Origin: a virus
Reading direction: 5' to 3' (one strand)
Length of the DNA stretch: 41,696 nucleotides
Virus record (IMG/VR): IMGVR_UViG_3300036770_003845
Coordinates: 1 to 41,696 of that record
Below, piece by piece: positions 1 through 7,513 of the stretch. The translations under genes were made by a program, and so were the position numbers. The stretch's first letter is position 1. Each line of letters opens with the position of its first letter. The notes below the pieces were generated by a model. The model did no database searches. It was given only the letters and a program-made list of their open reading frames with translations, and was not told the DNA's origin.

Positions 1-156
1 TGTTCGGGCAGTCGAAGTCGGCGTAGAGGGCCGTCGGCGACTCGTCACCCTTGCCGGAAACCGACGGGCTGTAGAACTGGATACCTGCGTATCCACCCTT
101 GAGCTGCGTCTGCTCCATGTTGCGCTTGAGCGAGAGAAGGAGGTTGCTGATCGCCA
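1..156. repeat. Terminal direct repeat, left copy (assembly overlap of a circular genome)
   Basis: Bases 1-156 match 41541-41696 except at position 29 (G here, A at 41569). Both copies lie in the major capsid gene. Collapsing them gives a 1269-bp continuous capsid reading frame, which shows that the genome is circular or circularly permuted. The one mismatch changes an Ala codon from GCC to GCT, a silent change that looks like population variation rather than error. A true short terminal repeat cannot be excluded, but the break in mid-gene argues for an assembly overlap. Confidence 0.93.
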
Positions 157-1063
157 GGTTCACACCTTCGGCCGACACCAACAGGCTGGGCTTCTTGCCC
201 GAGTTGGTGAGGGTCTTCATGATGGAGCCGGTGATGAGCGTCTCGGTCACCGAACGGTTGGTTCCACCGTTCGCGTTGACGTACGCCTTCCACTTGGGCT
301 GGGTCGACGGGTTGATCGTGTGGAGCACGGCCGAGTCGTCCACGATGGTCTGGAGGCCGGTCAGTTCGACCTGGCCGTCGCCGGGCTGACCCGAGTTGTT
401 GCTGGCTCCACCGGCGCCCGAGCGGAACACGAAGTGGCTCGAGGTGGTGGTGACGGCAGCGCCCGAGATGGCGATGGTCTTGTTGCTCTCGTCAACCGAG
501 GTCACGGTACGGGCCGAGGCCACCGTGGTCGGAGCCGCGACGGTTCCGATGTCGACCACCATGCCGCCGTCGAAGAACAACTGACGGAGGGCGGTGGAGC
601 CGGTGCTGGCGGCCAGGACGACCGTGGTGGAGTTCGACGTGGTTCCGCATTGTGCGATGACGCCGTTCGAGGTGCCCCACAGCTGGCGGTTGACGTCCTT
701 CATGGCGTCCTTCTTGATGCCTTCCATTTCGGCGTCGAGGGCGTCGATGAAGGCTCCGCGGTCCGAAACAGCCTGACGGATCGTCGGGCCGCTCAGCTGG
801 ATGCGTCCGTAGACGTACCGAACCGGGACCGGAACCGTGGCGTAGGACTGGTTGCCTGCGGTCGGGAGAGTGCCATTCTCAGCGCGAGCGCCGACGCCGG
901 ACGAACGTCCGAGGTGGACAGCGTGGCGGGCGATTCGGCCCTGGACGGTGTCCTTGCGAGTCTCGACCTGAGAGAGGATGAAGTTGGCTTCGTTGAGGTT
1001 GTCCAGAAAGTCTTTGTAGTCGTCCTTCAGGATGGCATCAACGGTTGAGAGTGATGCGGCCAT
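1..1063 (-). CDS. Major capsid protein, N-terminal part (continues at 41335-41540)
   Basis: This is the N-terminal 354 or so codons of the major capsid protein, which forms the icosahedral shell. The ATG at 1063 follows AAAGGAG at good spacing, and the protein begins MAASLSTVDAILKDDYKDFL. Joined across the terminal overlap to 41335 the protein is 422 residues, usual for an HK97-fold capsid. An early helical region is followed by a mixed stretch with VYGRIQLSGPTIRQAV, then Ser/Thr/Val-rich beta regions. Identification rests on this pattern, on the portal-scaffold-capsid order and on the strong ribosome site. A 200-base leader containing a hairpin separates it from the scaffold gene. The family is inferred without an alignment. 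Confidence 0.88.
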   Translation of the reverse strand, partial: MAASLSTVDAILKDDYKDFLDNLNEANFILSQVETRKDTVQGRIARHAVHLGRSSGVGARAENGTLPTAGNQSYATVPVPVRYVYGRIQLSGPTIRQAVSDRGAFIDALDAEMEGIKKDAMKDVNRQLWGTSNGVIAQCGTTSNSTTVVLAASTGSTALRQLFFDGGMVVDIGTVAAPTTVASARTVTSVDESNKTIAISGAAVTTTSSHFVFRSGAGGASNNSGQPGDGQVELTGLQTIVDDSAVLHTINPSTQPKWKAYVNANGGTNRSVTETLITGSIMKTLTNSGKKPSLLVSAEGVNLAISNLLLSLKRNMEQTQLKGGYAGIQFYSPSVSGKGDESPTALYADFDCPN

Positions 1064-1264
1064 TGTGGCTCCTTTGTGGTTTGGTGTGGATTGGTTTTCC
1101 GCTACCTGACTGTTCGGCTCCTGCCAATTCAGTCGTGCCACATCCGTGGACTACTGGTTGCATTGTGTTGTGTGGCTATCCGGCCACGGGCATCACTATA
1201 CACAATATGTTGTGCATGGGGGTGTTCCCTGCGCGCCGAGGGGGAACGACGCGCAGGGAACGAT
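1064..1264 (-). promoter_or_regulatory. Capsid gene leader region
   Basis: These 201 bases between scaffold and capsid are the longest gap in the leftward structural block. On the minus strand they hold a TATAGT -10-like hexamer (1195-1200) next to an inverted repeat CACAA-N4-TTGTG (1201-1214), then a GTGGC/GCCAC hairpin (1172-1187), then the capsid Shine-Dalgarno AAAGGAG. No good -35 box is seen. The likely role is to raise capsid expression above that of its neighbours by a local promoter, RNA processing or leader structure. Confidence 0.4.
1224..1261 (-). terminator. Hairpin between scaffold and capsid genes
   Basis: A perfect 12-bp inverted repeat (GTTCCCTGCGCG, 1224-1235, with CGCGCAGGGAAC, 1250-1261) encloses a 14-base loop and starts 4 bases after the scaffold stop codon. 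No U-tract follows on either strand, so it may be a partial terminator, an RNase processing site or an mRNA stabiliser rather than a full terminator. Confidence 0.55.
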
Positions 1265-1996
1265 CTATAGCCCGTTCGCTTCGAGGCGAGCGAGGGCGCG
1301 TTCGCGCGGTGACATTCCGGCGACCGGATTGTTCACGGCCGGGACTCCGTTGCCGGACGGGGGCATGTTGCCCATTGCACCGGCGGCCGCGGCGCGTTGG
1401 GTGGCAATGGCCTGAGCTTGGGCGAGCACCTGTTCTTCGACTTCGCGGATTGCAGCGGTCAGATCCAAGTCGGGTCGCTTCGACGCGGCGACGATGGCGG
1501 CGGTGGCGAGCGGCGAGTCCGGCTGGTAGCCGTGCTGGACGAGGGTCTGCTCGATCTGCGCTTCGTACTGCTTCTGCACCTGCGACATCTGGAACTGCTG
1601 GATGCGCTGTTCGACCATCTGCTCCACCTGCTGGGGGGTGAGTCCTTGGGCGGCTCCGTCGACGTGGGCCTGCTGGGTGATCGCGGCTTCCTGGGCGGGT
1701 GACAGGTAGGCATCGAACTTGTCTCCGGCCAGCGTGCGGGCGTTGTCGATCATCCATTTGGTGGCGGTGTCAATGTCGCCGGAGGCATACGCTTTGACCA
1801 TGTCTTGAATGGCTCGAGCGTCGTCGGGGTGCAGGTTCTGGAATGCTTGGGCGACCGGCTTGTACCGTTCGCGCTCTTTGATGCGATCTTGGACTTCGGC
1901 CTCGAATCGGGCCTTCCAGTCGACGTCGGCAGGTTCGGCAGGTGCCTCACCGGCGGGGACGGCATCCACCGTACCCTGGGGGGCGATGTCACTCAT
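1265..1996 (-). CDS. Scaffolding protein
   Basis: The 243-residue protein is acidic and highly helical. A disordered Ala/Pro/Glu-rich N terminus (residues 1-25) is followed by charged helices and a Gln-rich coiled-coil segment near residues 110-160 (QQVEQMVEQRIQQF). The C terminus is short and basic, with SPRERALARLEANGL, the type of tail that scaffolds use to grip the capsid lattice. It sits between portal and capsid, the standard position, and no separate capsid protease is seen. The ATG at 1996 follows AAGGAG. The scaffold would guide procapsid assembly and then leave the shell. The call is based on composition and position. Confidence 0.8.
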   Translation of the reverse strand: MSDIAPQGTVDAVPAGEAPAEPADVDWKARFEAEVQDRIKERERYKPVAQAFQNLHPDDARAIQDMVKAYASGDIDTATKWMIDNARTLAGDKFDAYLSPAQEAAITQQAHVDGAAQGLTPQQVEQMVEQRIQQFQMSQVQKQYEAQIEQTLVQHGYQPDSPLATAAIVAASKRPDLDLTAAIREVEEQVLAQAQAIATQRAAAAGAMGNMPPSGNGVPAVNNPVAGMSPRERALARLEANGL

Positions 1997-2005
1997 TCTT
2001 GCTCC

Positions 2006-3931
2006 TTATTGGACAGGCGGTCCGGCCTGGGGTTGAGGAACCATCGAACCGGGAGGTTCGTTGGCTTGCGGCAGGGCTTGCGCCCCTGGCATCTGTTGCA
2101 TGGCTGCGAGCTGTTTCTGCGCTTCTTCCATCGCCAGGGTTTCGTGCGCCTGGATGTGGACGTCGATGGCCTGACGAATGTCGTCGGATGCCAGTTCGTA
2201 GGCGGGCGATTTGCGTTCCTTATTGTGCTGGGCGATGTGTCTGGCGTGGTCATCGAACATGGCGGGCATGACGGCGACAGCCTGCATGAGCAGCCCGTTC
2301 TCCCATTCAGCCTTGGCGATGTCGGGATCGGTGGTTGCTAGGTAGCCCTTCGGGTCCGGCAGATCCAACATGCGGGCGATGGCGATGGGGTCGAGGTTGG
2401 CGAACGCCTGCGGGAAACGATCCGCGAGGCTGGTGAGGATCGACTGCGTGGCGATCTTCGACCTCGGGGCGGTGGCATCCAACGGCACTTTGACGACGGG
2501 GAACTCATCGATGTCGTCGCCGGACCAGGAGAACTGCACCGTCGATCCTTGCGGAGTGGTAAGAGTCTGGGTGCGAACCATCCCGGACTGTTGGGCGTAG
2601 GCGCGGTACAACTGCAACGTCATCTTGCCGATCTTGGCCCACACCTGCGACTGGTTGCGGGCCATCGGGCCGAGCGGTGTGTCGTCCTTTTCGGCGAGCA
2701 CCGACAGGGCCAGGCCGGAGTTTCTGTCGCCGGGAGCCTGGCCGCGGGAGACGGCGTGGGTGAAGAAGATGTCGTCCATCTCCATTTCCAACTGGGCGGC
2801 CTCGTTGCTGATCCACCTCGGCACGTCCGGCGCTGTCTGCCAATGAGGCTCGCCGATTTCGTTGTTATACTCGAGGATGTCGGCCGGGTCGGTGGTGACT
2901 GTGTCGGAGTCTTCAATCGACCCGACCGGCACCATCAAGCGTGCGTTGGCCGCCTTCCGCATGTGCTCGAGGATGGTGGAGCGCGCCCGGTTGTAGGCGT
3001 ACTGGATGTCTCGAGCGGGCGACAGCAACGTGTGGCCGACCCAGGTGCGCGGAATGCGACGCTGACGTGGGAGCACGATGTTCAGGTGTGGGAACGGGAA
3101 CGGCCAGCCTCGGCCGTCACCGTAGGCGTACACCTGCTTGCCGTTGACGACATGCACGACACAGCCCGGTGTGGTTTCGGTGGGGCGCTCGTAGTAGCAG
3201 TAGACCAGCGTCAATCGCGGTGGCTGGCCTTGCGGGCGACGGGACAGGAGGGTGCGGTGGCGCGACGAGAGGGCGGCCTCGGCGTCGGGGTTCGGCATCC
3301 AATCCAACTTGTACCGTTCTTTGACCTGCTCCGGCGGTAGGGCGATGCACCTGATCCAATACCGGGCGGCGTTTTCGTCGGCTGAGCCTGGCTCGAGAGT
3401 GAACTCGGAAACGGACAACGGGGTGAGGCGCACGCCACCGGCCGGAATTGGGATGGCGGTGACGGGGTCGACGGCGACGATTTCGCCCATATCGGGATCC
3501 CAGTCGACGCTGATGGCGCTGACGCCACCGAACAGGGTTTGGAGTAGGGCTTCTTCCCGAATCTCGTCCCATGACTGTTCATGCGCTTCGGACAGCAGTA
3601 ACTGTTCCTGCAAACGCTGGCGGCGAAGGTTGGAGTCATCGATGCCGGTCGGTTCCACTTCCCACACGAGCGGCGAGCGCGTGAGGCGGGCGACGAGGTT
3701 GGTGACTCGGGGGCCGAACTTGTCAACGGTGATGCGCGTGAACTTCTCGGCGTCGTTGGCGTAGTCCAACTCCTGCACGATGTTGCGGGTGTGATCCCAC
3801 CAGATCCATTGCAGGCCCGCGTAGTAGCTGGCGTTCATCCAGTAGTCGCGTCGTTCTTTCAGGAGGTAGGTGTCAGCCTTGTTCCATAGTTCGATCACTT
3901 CTGCTGGTTTCGGCGGCTCCCACTCTTTCAC
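2006..3931 (-). CDS. Portal protein
   Basis: The 641-residue protein fits the large portal proteins of podovirus-like phages. The portal forms the dodecameric ring at one capsid vertex through which the terminase pumps DNA and to which the tail docks. Visible features are an N-terminal Trp/Tyr-rich region (YYAGLQWIWWD), a long mixed core with GWPFPFPHLNIVLP, a helical clamp-like segment with PARDIQYAYNRARSTILEHM, and a Gln/Pro-rich disordered C terminus. It starts with GTG at 3931, overlapping the stop of the upstream membrane protein as GTGA. Position after the terminase and before scaffold and capsid supports the call. Confidence 0.85.
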   Translation of the reverse strand: MKEWEPPKPAEVIELWNKADTYLLKERRDYWMNASYYAGLQWIWWDHTRNIVQELDYANDAEKFTRITVDKFGPRVTNLVARLTRSPLVWEVEPTGIDDSNLRRQRLQEQLLLSEAHEQSWDEIREEALLQTLFGGVSAISVDWDPDMGEIVAVDPVTAIPIPAGGVRLTPLSVSEFTLEPGSADENAARYWIRCIALPPEQVKERYKLDWMPNPDAEAALSSRHRTLLSRRPQGQPPRLTLVYCYYERPTETTPGCVVHVVNGKQVYAYGDGRGWPFPFPHLNIVLPRQRRIPRTWVGHTLLSPARDIQYAYNRARSTILEHMRKAANARLMVPVGSIEDSDTVTTDPADILEYNNEIGEPHWQTAPDVPRWISNEAAQLEMEMDDIFFTHAVSRGQAPGDRNSGLALSVLAEKDDTPLGPMARNQSQVWAKIGKMTLQLYRAYAQQSGMVRTQTLTTPQGSTVQFSWSGDDIDEFPVVKVPLDATAPRSKIATQSILTSLADRFPQAFANLDPIAIARMLDLPDPKGYLATTDPDIAKAEWENGLLMQAVAVMPAMFDDHARHIAQHNKERKSPAYELASDDIRQAIDVHIQAHETLAMEEAQKQLAAMQQMPGAQALPQANEPPGSMVPQPQAGPPVQ

Positions 3932-4134
3932 GGTCCTACTGCCTCACTCGGGTTGGCCCACGCTGAGTGGGGTTTGTCGTCCTGATTTTTCTTGCGTGGT
4001 TTGGCGACCCGTTCGGCGGCGATGACCGCGTCGGGGTTGCGTGCTATCACAAGGTTAGTCAGTCGACGGTTCTCCCGCAGTAGAACTACGCATACGGCCG
4101 TCAAAGCGACGATGGCGACGATGGCTGCGATCAC
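3928..4134 (-). CDS. Small single-pass membrane protein
   Basis: The 68-residue protein opens with one hydrophobic segment (residues 2-19, IAAIVAIVALTAVCVVLL) followed by a charged, Arg/Lys-containing soluble tail. This matches a signal-anchor membrane protein. The start is GTG at 4134, overlapping the upstream stop (GTGA), and the stop overlaps the portal start in the same way, so it is translationally coupled within the packaging block. It might be a small inner-membrane factor, but no family is recognised and its place next to the portal gives no clear role. Confidence 0.65.
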   Translation of the reverse strand: MIAAIVAIVALTAVCVVLLRENRRLTNLVIARNPDAVIAAERVAKPRKKNQDDKPHSAWANPSEAVGP

Positions 4135-4619
4135 AGGTCACCTAGGAAGTCGGTGTTGATTTCGGGTTTGGGTTGTTCCCGACGAGGGCGCCCTGGACGC
4201 CGAAGGGGAGAAACGTCTGTCTGCGGGGTGGGAGCAGACTCGGGACGGCCCTCGTCGGGAACTTCTGCGGAGCCTGCCTTCTCCGCATGGCGTGATGCTA
4301 CACCAGCGATGGCTCCGGCAATTTGTTCTAGTTGGGTTTCGGCGGTGTCTGCTCGTTCTGCAAGTTCGTCAGCGAGACGACGCGCCTGTGCAAGTTCTCC
4401 CATACGATTGAACTCAAGCGACCGTGTGCTTGCGACCATGCGGCCCATTTCAATAGCGCAGTCAGGGCAGACGTAAAGGCGGGTGATTGCTGAGGGGTTG
4501 GCGTCGTCTGGACTGTTGACACCATCAAGATCAATTTCGCAGTCGATGACTGGCGTTGCAACTCCGCGGCAGAACCAGCAGCAGCCGGGCAGATAGTTGT
4601 AGTGGTCGACAAGTCGCAT
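4131..4619 (-). CDS. Zinc-binding, coiled-coil hypothetical protein
   Basis: The 162-residue protein, counted from MRLVDHYNYLPG, has an N-terminal Cys cluster (CCWFC near residue 13 and CPDC near residue 50) that can bind one zinc ion as a ribbon. A predicted coiled coil follows (ELAQARRLADELAERADTAE), then a disordered Pro/Arg-rich tail. The ATG at 4619 lies one base after the terminase stop, preceded by GGTGGTGA. Lying between terminase and portal, it may help packaging or assembly, but no family is recognised. A longer in-frame reading from 4694 is unlikely because it would run inside the terminase end. Confidence 0.65.
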   Translation of the reverse strand: MRLVDHYNYLPGCCWFCRGVATPVIDCEIDLDGVNSPDDANPSAITRLYVCPDCAIEMGRMVASTRSLEFNRMGELAQARRLADELAERADTAETQLEQIAGAIAGVASRHAEKAGSAEVPDEGRPESAPTPQTDVSPLRRPGRPRREQPKPEINTDFLGDL

Positions 4620-4620
4620 G

Positions 4621-6192
4621 TCACCACCGGCGCTTCTTGGCAGATTTGTCGAGTTTCTCCATGAATTTTTGGACTCTCCCTTCGGCATCCGCACGCGATG
4701 TTTTATGGCGGCGGGTTATTTCAATGTATGGGCGGCACGATAGCAGGTATCTGAGTGCGTCAGCTGCGTGGTCTTCGTCGTCGGTGTCGATGTCTTCGAC
4801 CTGTGTCTTGTCGTGGCGCATGGCCGGGAGCGTGCGGAGTAGGTGCTCGCAGTTAGAAAAAATCTTCAATTTCGGCTGTCCGGTTACCTCACTCGGTTGT
4901 AGGTAGCGTCGGACGTTCTGCCACCCTGGGACTCGAGCGTTCTTCGCCTTGACGACCGGCACCCCGAGGCTGTTGTAGACGGCTCCGACGGTGGTGCCGA
5001 GGCCGGACACGTTGCTGAAGGTGGAGGGGTCGATGGCCGATGTGACGATGTGTTCGGGCTTGCCGTCGATCTTGGATAGCTCTTTGACTCGGCCTGCCTG
5101 CTGGGCGGCGGTGAGTCCTTTGCTGTAGTCCTCCCGGTAGACGTAGCAGGTGCCGTCGGCGGGGTCCCATGCGCCCCATAGGCAGCAGTATGGGTTGGCG
5201 GTTCCGAAGTCGATCCCTCGATACCGGGGCCAGTCGGCGGGGATGGCGAACGGGGTGACGACGTGGAGGTCGCGTCGAAACTCGGTGAAATACTGGCCGG
5301 TGAAGGTATCCCAGTCGCCGAGCAGTTTCTGCTTGCGTTCGGTTTCCGGCAGCATGGATAGGTGTTTGCGGTAGGTGGGGTCGATGTGGGGGTTGTCGTC
5401 GACGGTCGACGGGACGAAGGCGACGACGAGATGGTCGTTCGGGTCGTGGGGGATGTCGACTTTGGCGAGTTCGTTGTTGTCGTCGGGCAGTTCGACCCGC
5501 CGGACGACGTCGGGGTTCTCGAAGCCTTCCCGCACGTCGTAGACGACGGCGTACCGGCCGTTGGCCGTGGGCTGGACGAGCATCTTGTAGAGGAAGGTAT
5601 GGCCCCTGTCGCCGGGGTTGGTGGCGAACATGACGTGGGTTCGTACCCCGAGGGACGCCATGCGGCGGCTGGTACGGAGTCGGCCGGAGATCATCAGCAT
5701 CTGGTAGGGGGTGAACTGGGTGGCCTCATCGAATCCGATGAAGTCGTATTCGGCCGACATGAACTGGCCGACGTCCTCATCTCGAGAGCAGTAGCCGTAT
5801 TCGATGATCGACCCGTTGTCGTACCACCAGGCTTTCACGTTGTCGATGGATCGCAACTGAGCGGATACGTCTAGTTGGGCGTACCGCACCTGGGAGCGGA
5901 TGATGAGGGACCGGCGCAACTCGGGTAGGGCGGTTCGGATCAGCAGGGTGCGGTGGCCTGGGTATTTGGCCGAGAGTTCGTGGGCGTGGTAGGCCAGCAG
6001 TTCGGACTTGCCTCCACCTGCGGCCCCGCCGTAAAGCAGCCAATCGGTTTTGCCGACGAGAATGTGGGCGCGTTCTTGCCGAATGTTGCCGGTCAGGCGC
6101 CAGGATTGGAGGTCTGCCTCAAGTAGACGCAGGTATTCGTCCTGTTCGGCGGCAGATAGTTGGACAAACTCGTCGTCTGACAGCAAATTCAC
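4621..6192 (-). CDS. terL: Terminase large subunit
   Basis: The 523-residue terminase large subunit is the ATPase-nuclease motor that cuts and packages phage DNA through the portal. Walker A is GGAAGGGKS (residues 55-63), Walker B is YDFIGFDE (149-156), and the ATP-coupling motif is TNP (191-193). The C-terminal RNase H-like nuclease carries GIDFGT (326-331), AIDPS (386-390) and the acidic run DDEDHAADALRY (471-482), supplying the expected metal-binding aspartates. The start is GTG at 6192, overlapping the upstream stop (GTGA) after GGAG. An in-frame extension to 6396 merely overlaps the preceding gene. All key motifs appear intact. Confidence 0.96.
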   Translation of the reverse strand: MNLLSDDEFVQLSAAEQDEYLRLLEADLQSWRLTGNIRQERAHILVGKTDWLLYGGAAGGGKSELLAYHAHELSAKYPGHRTLLIRTALPELRRSLIIRSQVRYAQLDVSAQLRSIDNVKAWWYDNGSIIEYGYCSRDEDVGQFMSAEYDFIGFDEATQFTPYQMLMISGRLRTSRRMASLGVRTHVMFATNPGDRGHTFLYKMLVQPTANGRYAVVYDVREGFENPDVVRRVELPDDNNELAKVDIPHDPNDHLVVAFVPSTVDDNPHIDPTYRKHLSMLPETERKQKLLGDWDTFTGQYFTEFRRDLHVVTPFAIPADWPRYRGIDFGTANPYCCLWGAWDPADGTCYVYREDYSKGLTAAQQAGRVKELSKIDGKPEHIVTSAIDPSTFSNVSGLGTTVGAVYNSLGVPVVKAKNARVPGWQNVRRYLQPSEVTGQPKLKIFSNCEHLLRTLPAMRHDKTQVEDIDTDDEDHAADALRYLLSCRPYIEITRRHKTSRADAEGRVQKFMEKLDKSAKKRRW

Positions 6193-6743
6193 CCTGATCC
6201 GTCTCCAATCGCCCGCAATCCGGCTTCGACACGGCGTTTGGCCTCCAATTTGAGTTCTTCCAGGCGGGATAGACGGTCTTCGGGGGTGCCGACACGCTGT
6301 TCGTTGATGGTGGTGGCCTGTCCCATCTCCAATCGGAGGATGTCGTACCAGATTTTGGACACTTTGGTGGCTTCTTCGGCCGATTTGATTTCCCATTCGC
6401 CCGAAACGAGACGCAGGCCGAGGTCAACGATGATGGACTGGGCCAGTTTGGGCAGGATTTCGCGGGAGGCGACCCCTCGGGCGAGCAGTTCTTCGCCCAT
6501 TGCCTTCAACTGGTCGGCCCGTTTGCGTTGTTCTTCCTTCTCGAGCTGCCGTTTGACGCGGGATTCTTCGATGTCGGCGGCCCGTTTGGCCCGTTCTATC
6601 TCTTTTTTCTCACCCTTGGACATGACGGGGAGGTCATCGATGGCGTCAACCACAAGTTTCGGCGGTCGGGGCGCGGTGGGTTTGCGTCCGGTGATGCCGT
6701 CGGTGATGTCGTCGGCGTCTTTCCAAACCTTCTTAGCGGGCAT
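6189..6743 (-). CDS. Terminase small-subunit candidate
   Basis: The 184-residue protein is almost wholly helical and highly charged, with a long Lys/Glu/Arg-rich coiled-coil stretch (residues 42-85, MSKGEKKEIERAKRAADIEE at its start). It lies directly upstream of the terminase large subunit, overlapping it by GTGA. A small subunit would recognise the packaging site and regulate the large subunit. No helix-turn-helix family signature is obvious, so the assignment rests mainly on position, size and helical nature. The ATG at 6743 follows a GGAG. Confidence 0.5.
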   Translation of the reverse strand: MPAKKVWKDADDITDGITGRKPTAPRPPKLVVDAIDDLPVMSKGEKKEIERAKRAADIEESRVKRQLEKEEQRKRADQLKAMGEELLARGVASREILPKLAQSIIVDLGLRLVSGEWEIKSAEEATKVSKIWYDILRLEMGQATTINEQRVGTPEDRLSRLEELKLEAKRRVEAGLRAIGDGSG

Positions 6744-6769
6744 CGTCCACTCCGTGGGTCACGATGTCG

Positions 6770-7024
6770 TCAGGTTTCATCTCTTGCTCTTTTCGTCAGG
6801 CTCGTCCCATAGGTGTTGACGACCATTCCAACTGGATGCAGGAATGACCCTAGACGGGCAACTTCGGCTCGTAGCCGTTCGATCTCGTCGGCGGCCTGCC
6901 CTACGAGGTCGTACAGGTTGCAGTTCGTGCGTTTGTGGCATTGTTTGCAGTCGCAGTCGTCGAACCCAGAACAGGTGCATGAGTCGAACTCTGCCCGTAG
7001 TCGGGTCACGATGTCGTCAGTCAC
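6770..7024 (-). CDS. Small Cys-rich phage protein of the DIVTRLR type
   Basis: The 84-residue protein begins MTDDIVTRLR, a common opening of small phage proteins that also carry a later IERLRAE helix, as this one does (residues 48-54). Between them is a dense Cys cluster (CTCSGFDDCDCKQCHKRTNC, residues 16-35) that could hold zinc. It starts with GTG at 7024, overlapping the upstream stop as GTGA. Function is unknown. Position at the head of the leftward transcript suggests early or packaging-associated expression. Confidence 0.65.
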   Translation of the reverse strand: MTDDIVTRLRAEFDSCTCSGFDDCDCKQCHKRTNCNLYDLVGQAADEIERLRAEVARLGSFLHPVGMVVNTYGTSLTKRARDET

Positions 7025-7305
7025 AGCTCGATGTCTCCGGTCAGGATGTCGTGCAAGGTGGCCCAGATCTGCATGCAGAGACTCGCCACGGACTGGCAGG
7101 CCAGCATTTCCGTGGTGGTGAGGGTGCCGACGTCGTGGGCGCGCCGGGCGATTTCCTCGAGGTGGGCGACACCGACAAAAGCGGCCTTGCAGAACTCGGG
7201 TGTCGGGTCGTGGCCGTCAATCTCGAGGGCGGCTCGGGCCTGTGCGACGAGCATGTCGTTGCCGAGTTTGGCGACGGACGACATCAATTCTTCTACTTTG
7301 GTCAT
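7021..7305 (-). CDS. Hypothetical helical protein, first gene of the leftward transcript
   Basis: The 94-residue protein from the ATG at 7305 (MTKVEELMSS) is preceded by AAAGGGGA and lies just downstream of the divergent control region. It is mainly helical with an Ala/Leu-rich C-terminal half and two Cys residues. A longer in-frame start at 7425 would run through the palindrome and the opposing gene and has no better ribosome site. No family is recognised. It ends in a GTGA overlap with the next gene. Confidence 0.65.
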   Translation of the reverse strand: MTKVEELMSSVAKLGNDMLVAQARAALEIDGHDPTPEFCKAAFVGVAHLEEIARRAHDVGTLTTTEMLACQSVASLCMQIWATLHDILTGDIEL

Positions 7306-7360
7306 ACGGGTTCCCCTTTCGCGCCTCAAGTTACCACACGCTTGTGGTATCGTCTCCGAC
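7306..7360. promoter_or_regulatory. Divergent promoter and operator region
   Basis: These 55 bases separate the leftward structural transcript from the rightward transcript. They contain a perfect palindrome TACCACA-N4-TGTGGTA (7332-7349). Its right arm abuts a rightward TATCGT -10-like box (7348-7353), placing the start near the ATG at 7361. On the other strand a TAACTT box (7328-7333) would start RNA just before the AAAGGGGA ribosome site. A dimeric regulator bound at the palindrome could control both directions. Neither -35 element is strong, so activator dependence is possible. Confidence 0.5.
7332..7349. promoter_or_regulatory. Operator-like palindrome TACCACA-N4-TGTGGTA
   Basis: A perfect 7-bp inverted repeat with a CGCT centre lies midway between two divergent start codons. 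One arm per half-turn is the usual layout for a dimeric repressor or activator. A candidate protein partner in this genome is the ribbon-helix-helix protein at 12853-13101, but nothing in the sequence proves the pairing. Confidence 0.55.
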
Positions 7361-7513
7361 ATGCGACGCAACGGCATGGCTGGAACCTCGATGACCACGG
7401 GTCGTCGGAAGGATTTGAAGCCCAAGAAGCCGATCAGCGATTCTCAACTGCTGGCGCAGGCTGCCCGTGATGCGGCCCGTTGGCAGGAGAACAAGCGTCG
7501 CGGGCGCATCTAG
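7361..7513 (+). CDS. Small basic hypothetical protein
   Basis: The 50-residue protein has the sequence opening MRRNGMAGTSMTTGRRKDLK and is rich in Arg and Lys, so it may bind nucleic acid. The ATG at 7361 lies about 8 bases after a TATCGT -10-like box and has no Shine-Dalgarno, which fits a leaderless mRNA. It is the first rightward gene and stands upstream of the 800-base non-coding stretch. It could be a regulator or a binding partner of that putative RNA, which is inference from position only. Confidence 0.55.
   Translation: MRRNGMAGTSMTTGRRKDLKPKKPISDSQLLAQAARDAARWQENKRRGRI

Noticed and set aside
320-1048. Plus-strand frame of 242 codons opposite the capsid gene
   Set aside because: The capsid gene fills the other strand and is confirmed by joining the genome ends.
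2549-3340. Plus-strand frame of 263 codons opposite the portal gene
   Set aside because: The portal frame on the other strand is well supported by neighbours and composition; this one has no start signal.
6736-6780. 15-codon minus-strand frame MKPDDIVTHGVDDAR resembling the start of the gene upstream
   Set aside because: It is too short to support, although its DIVT opening echoes the adjacent 84-residue protein; it is probably a remnant of a local duplication.
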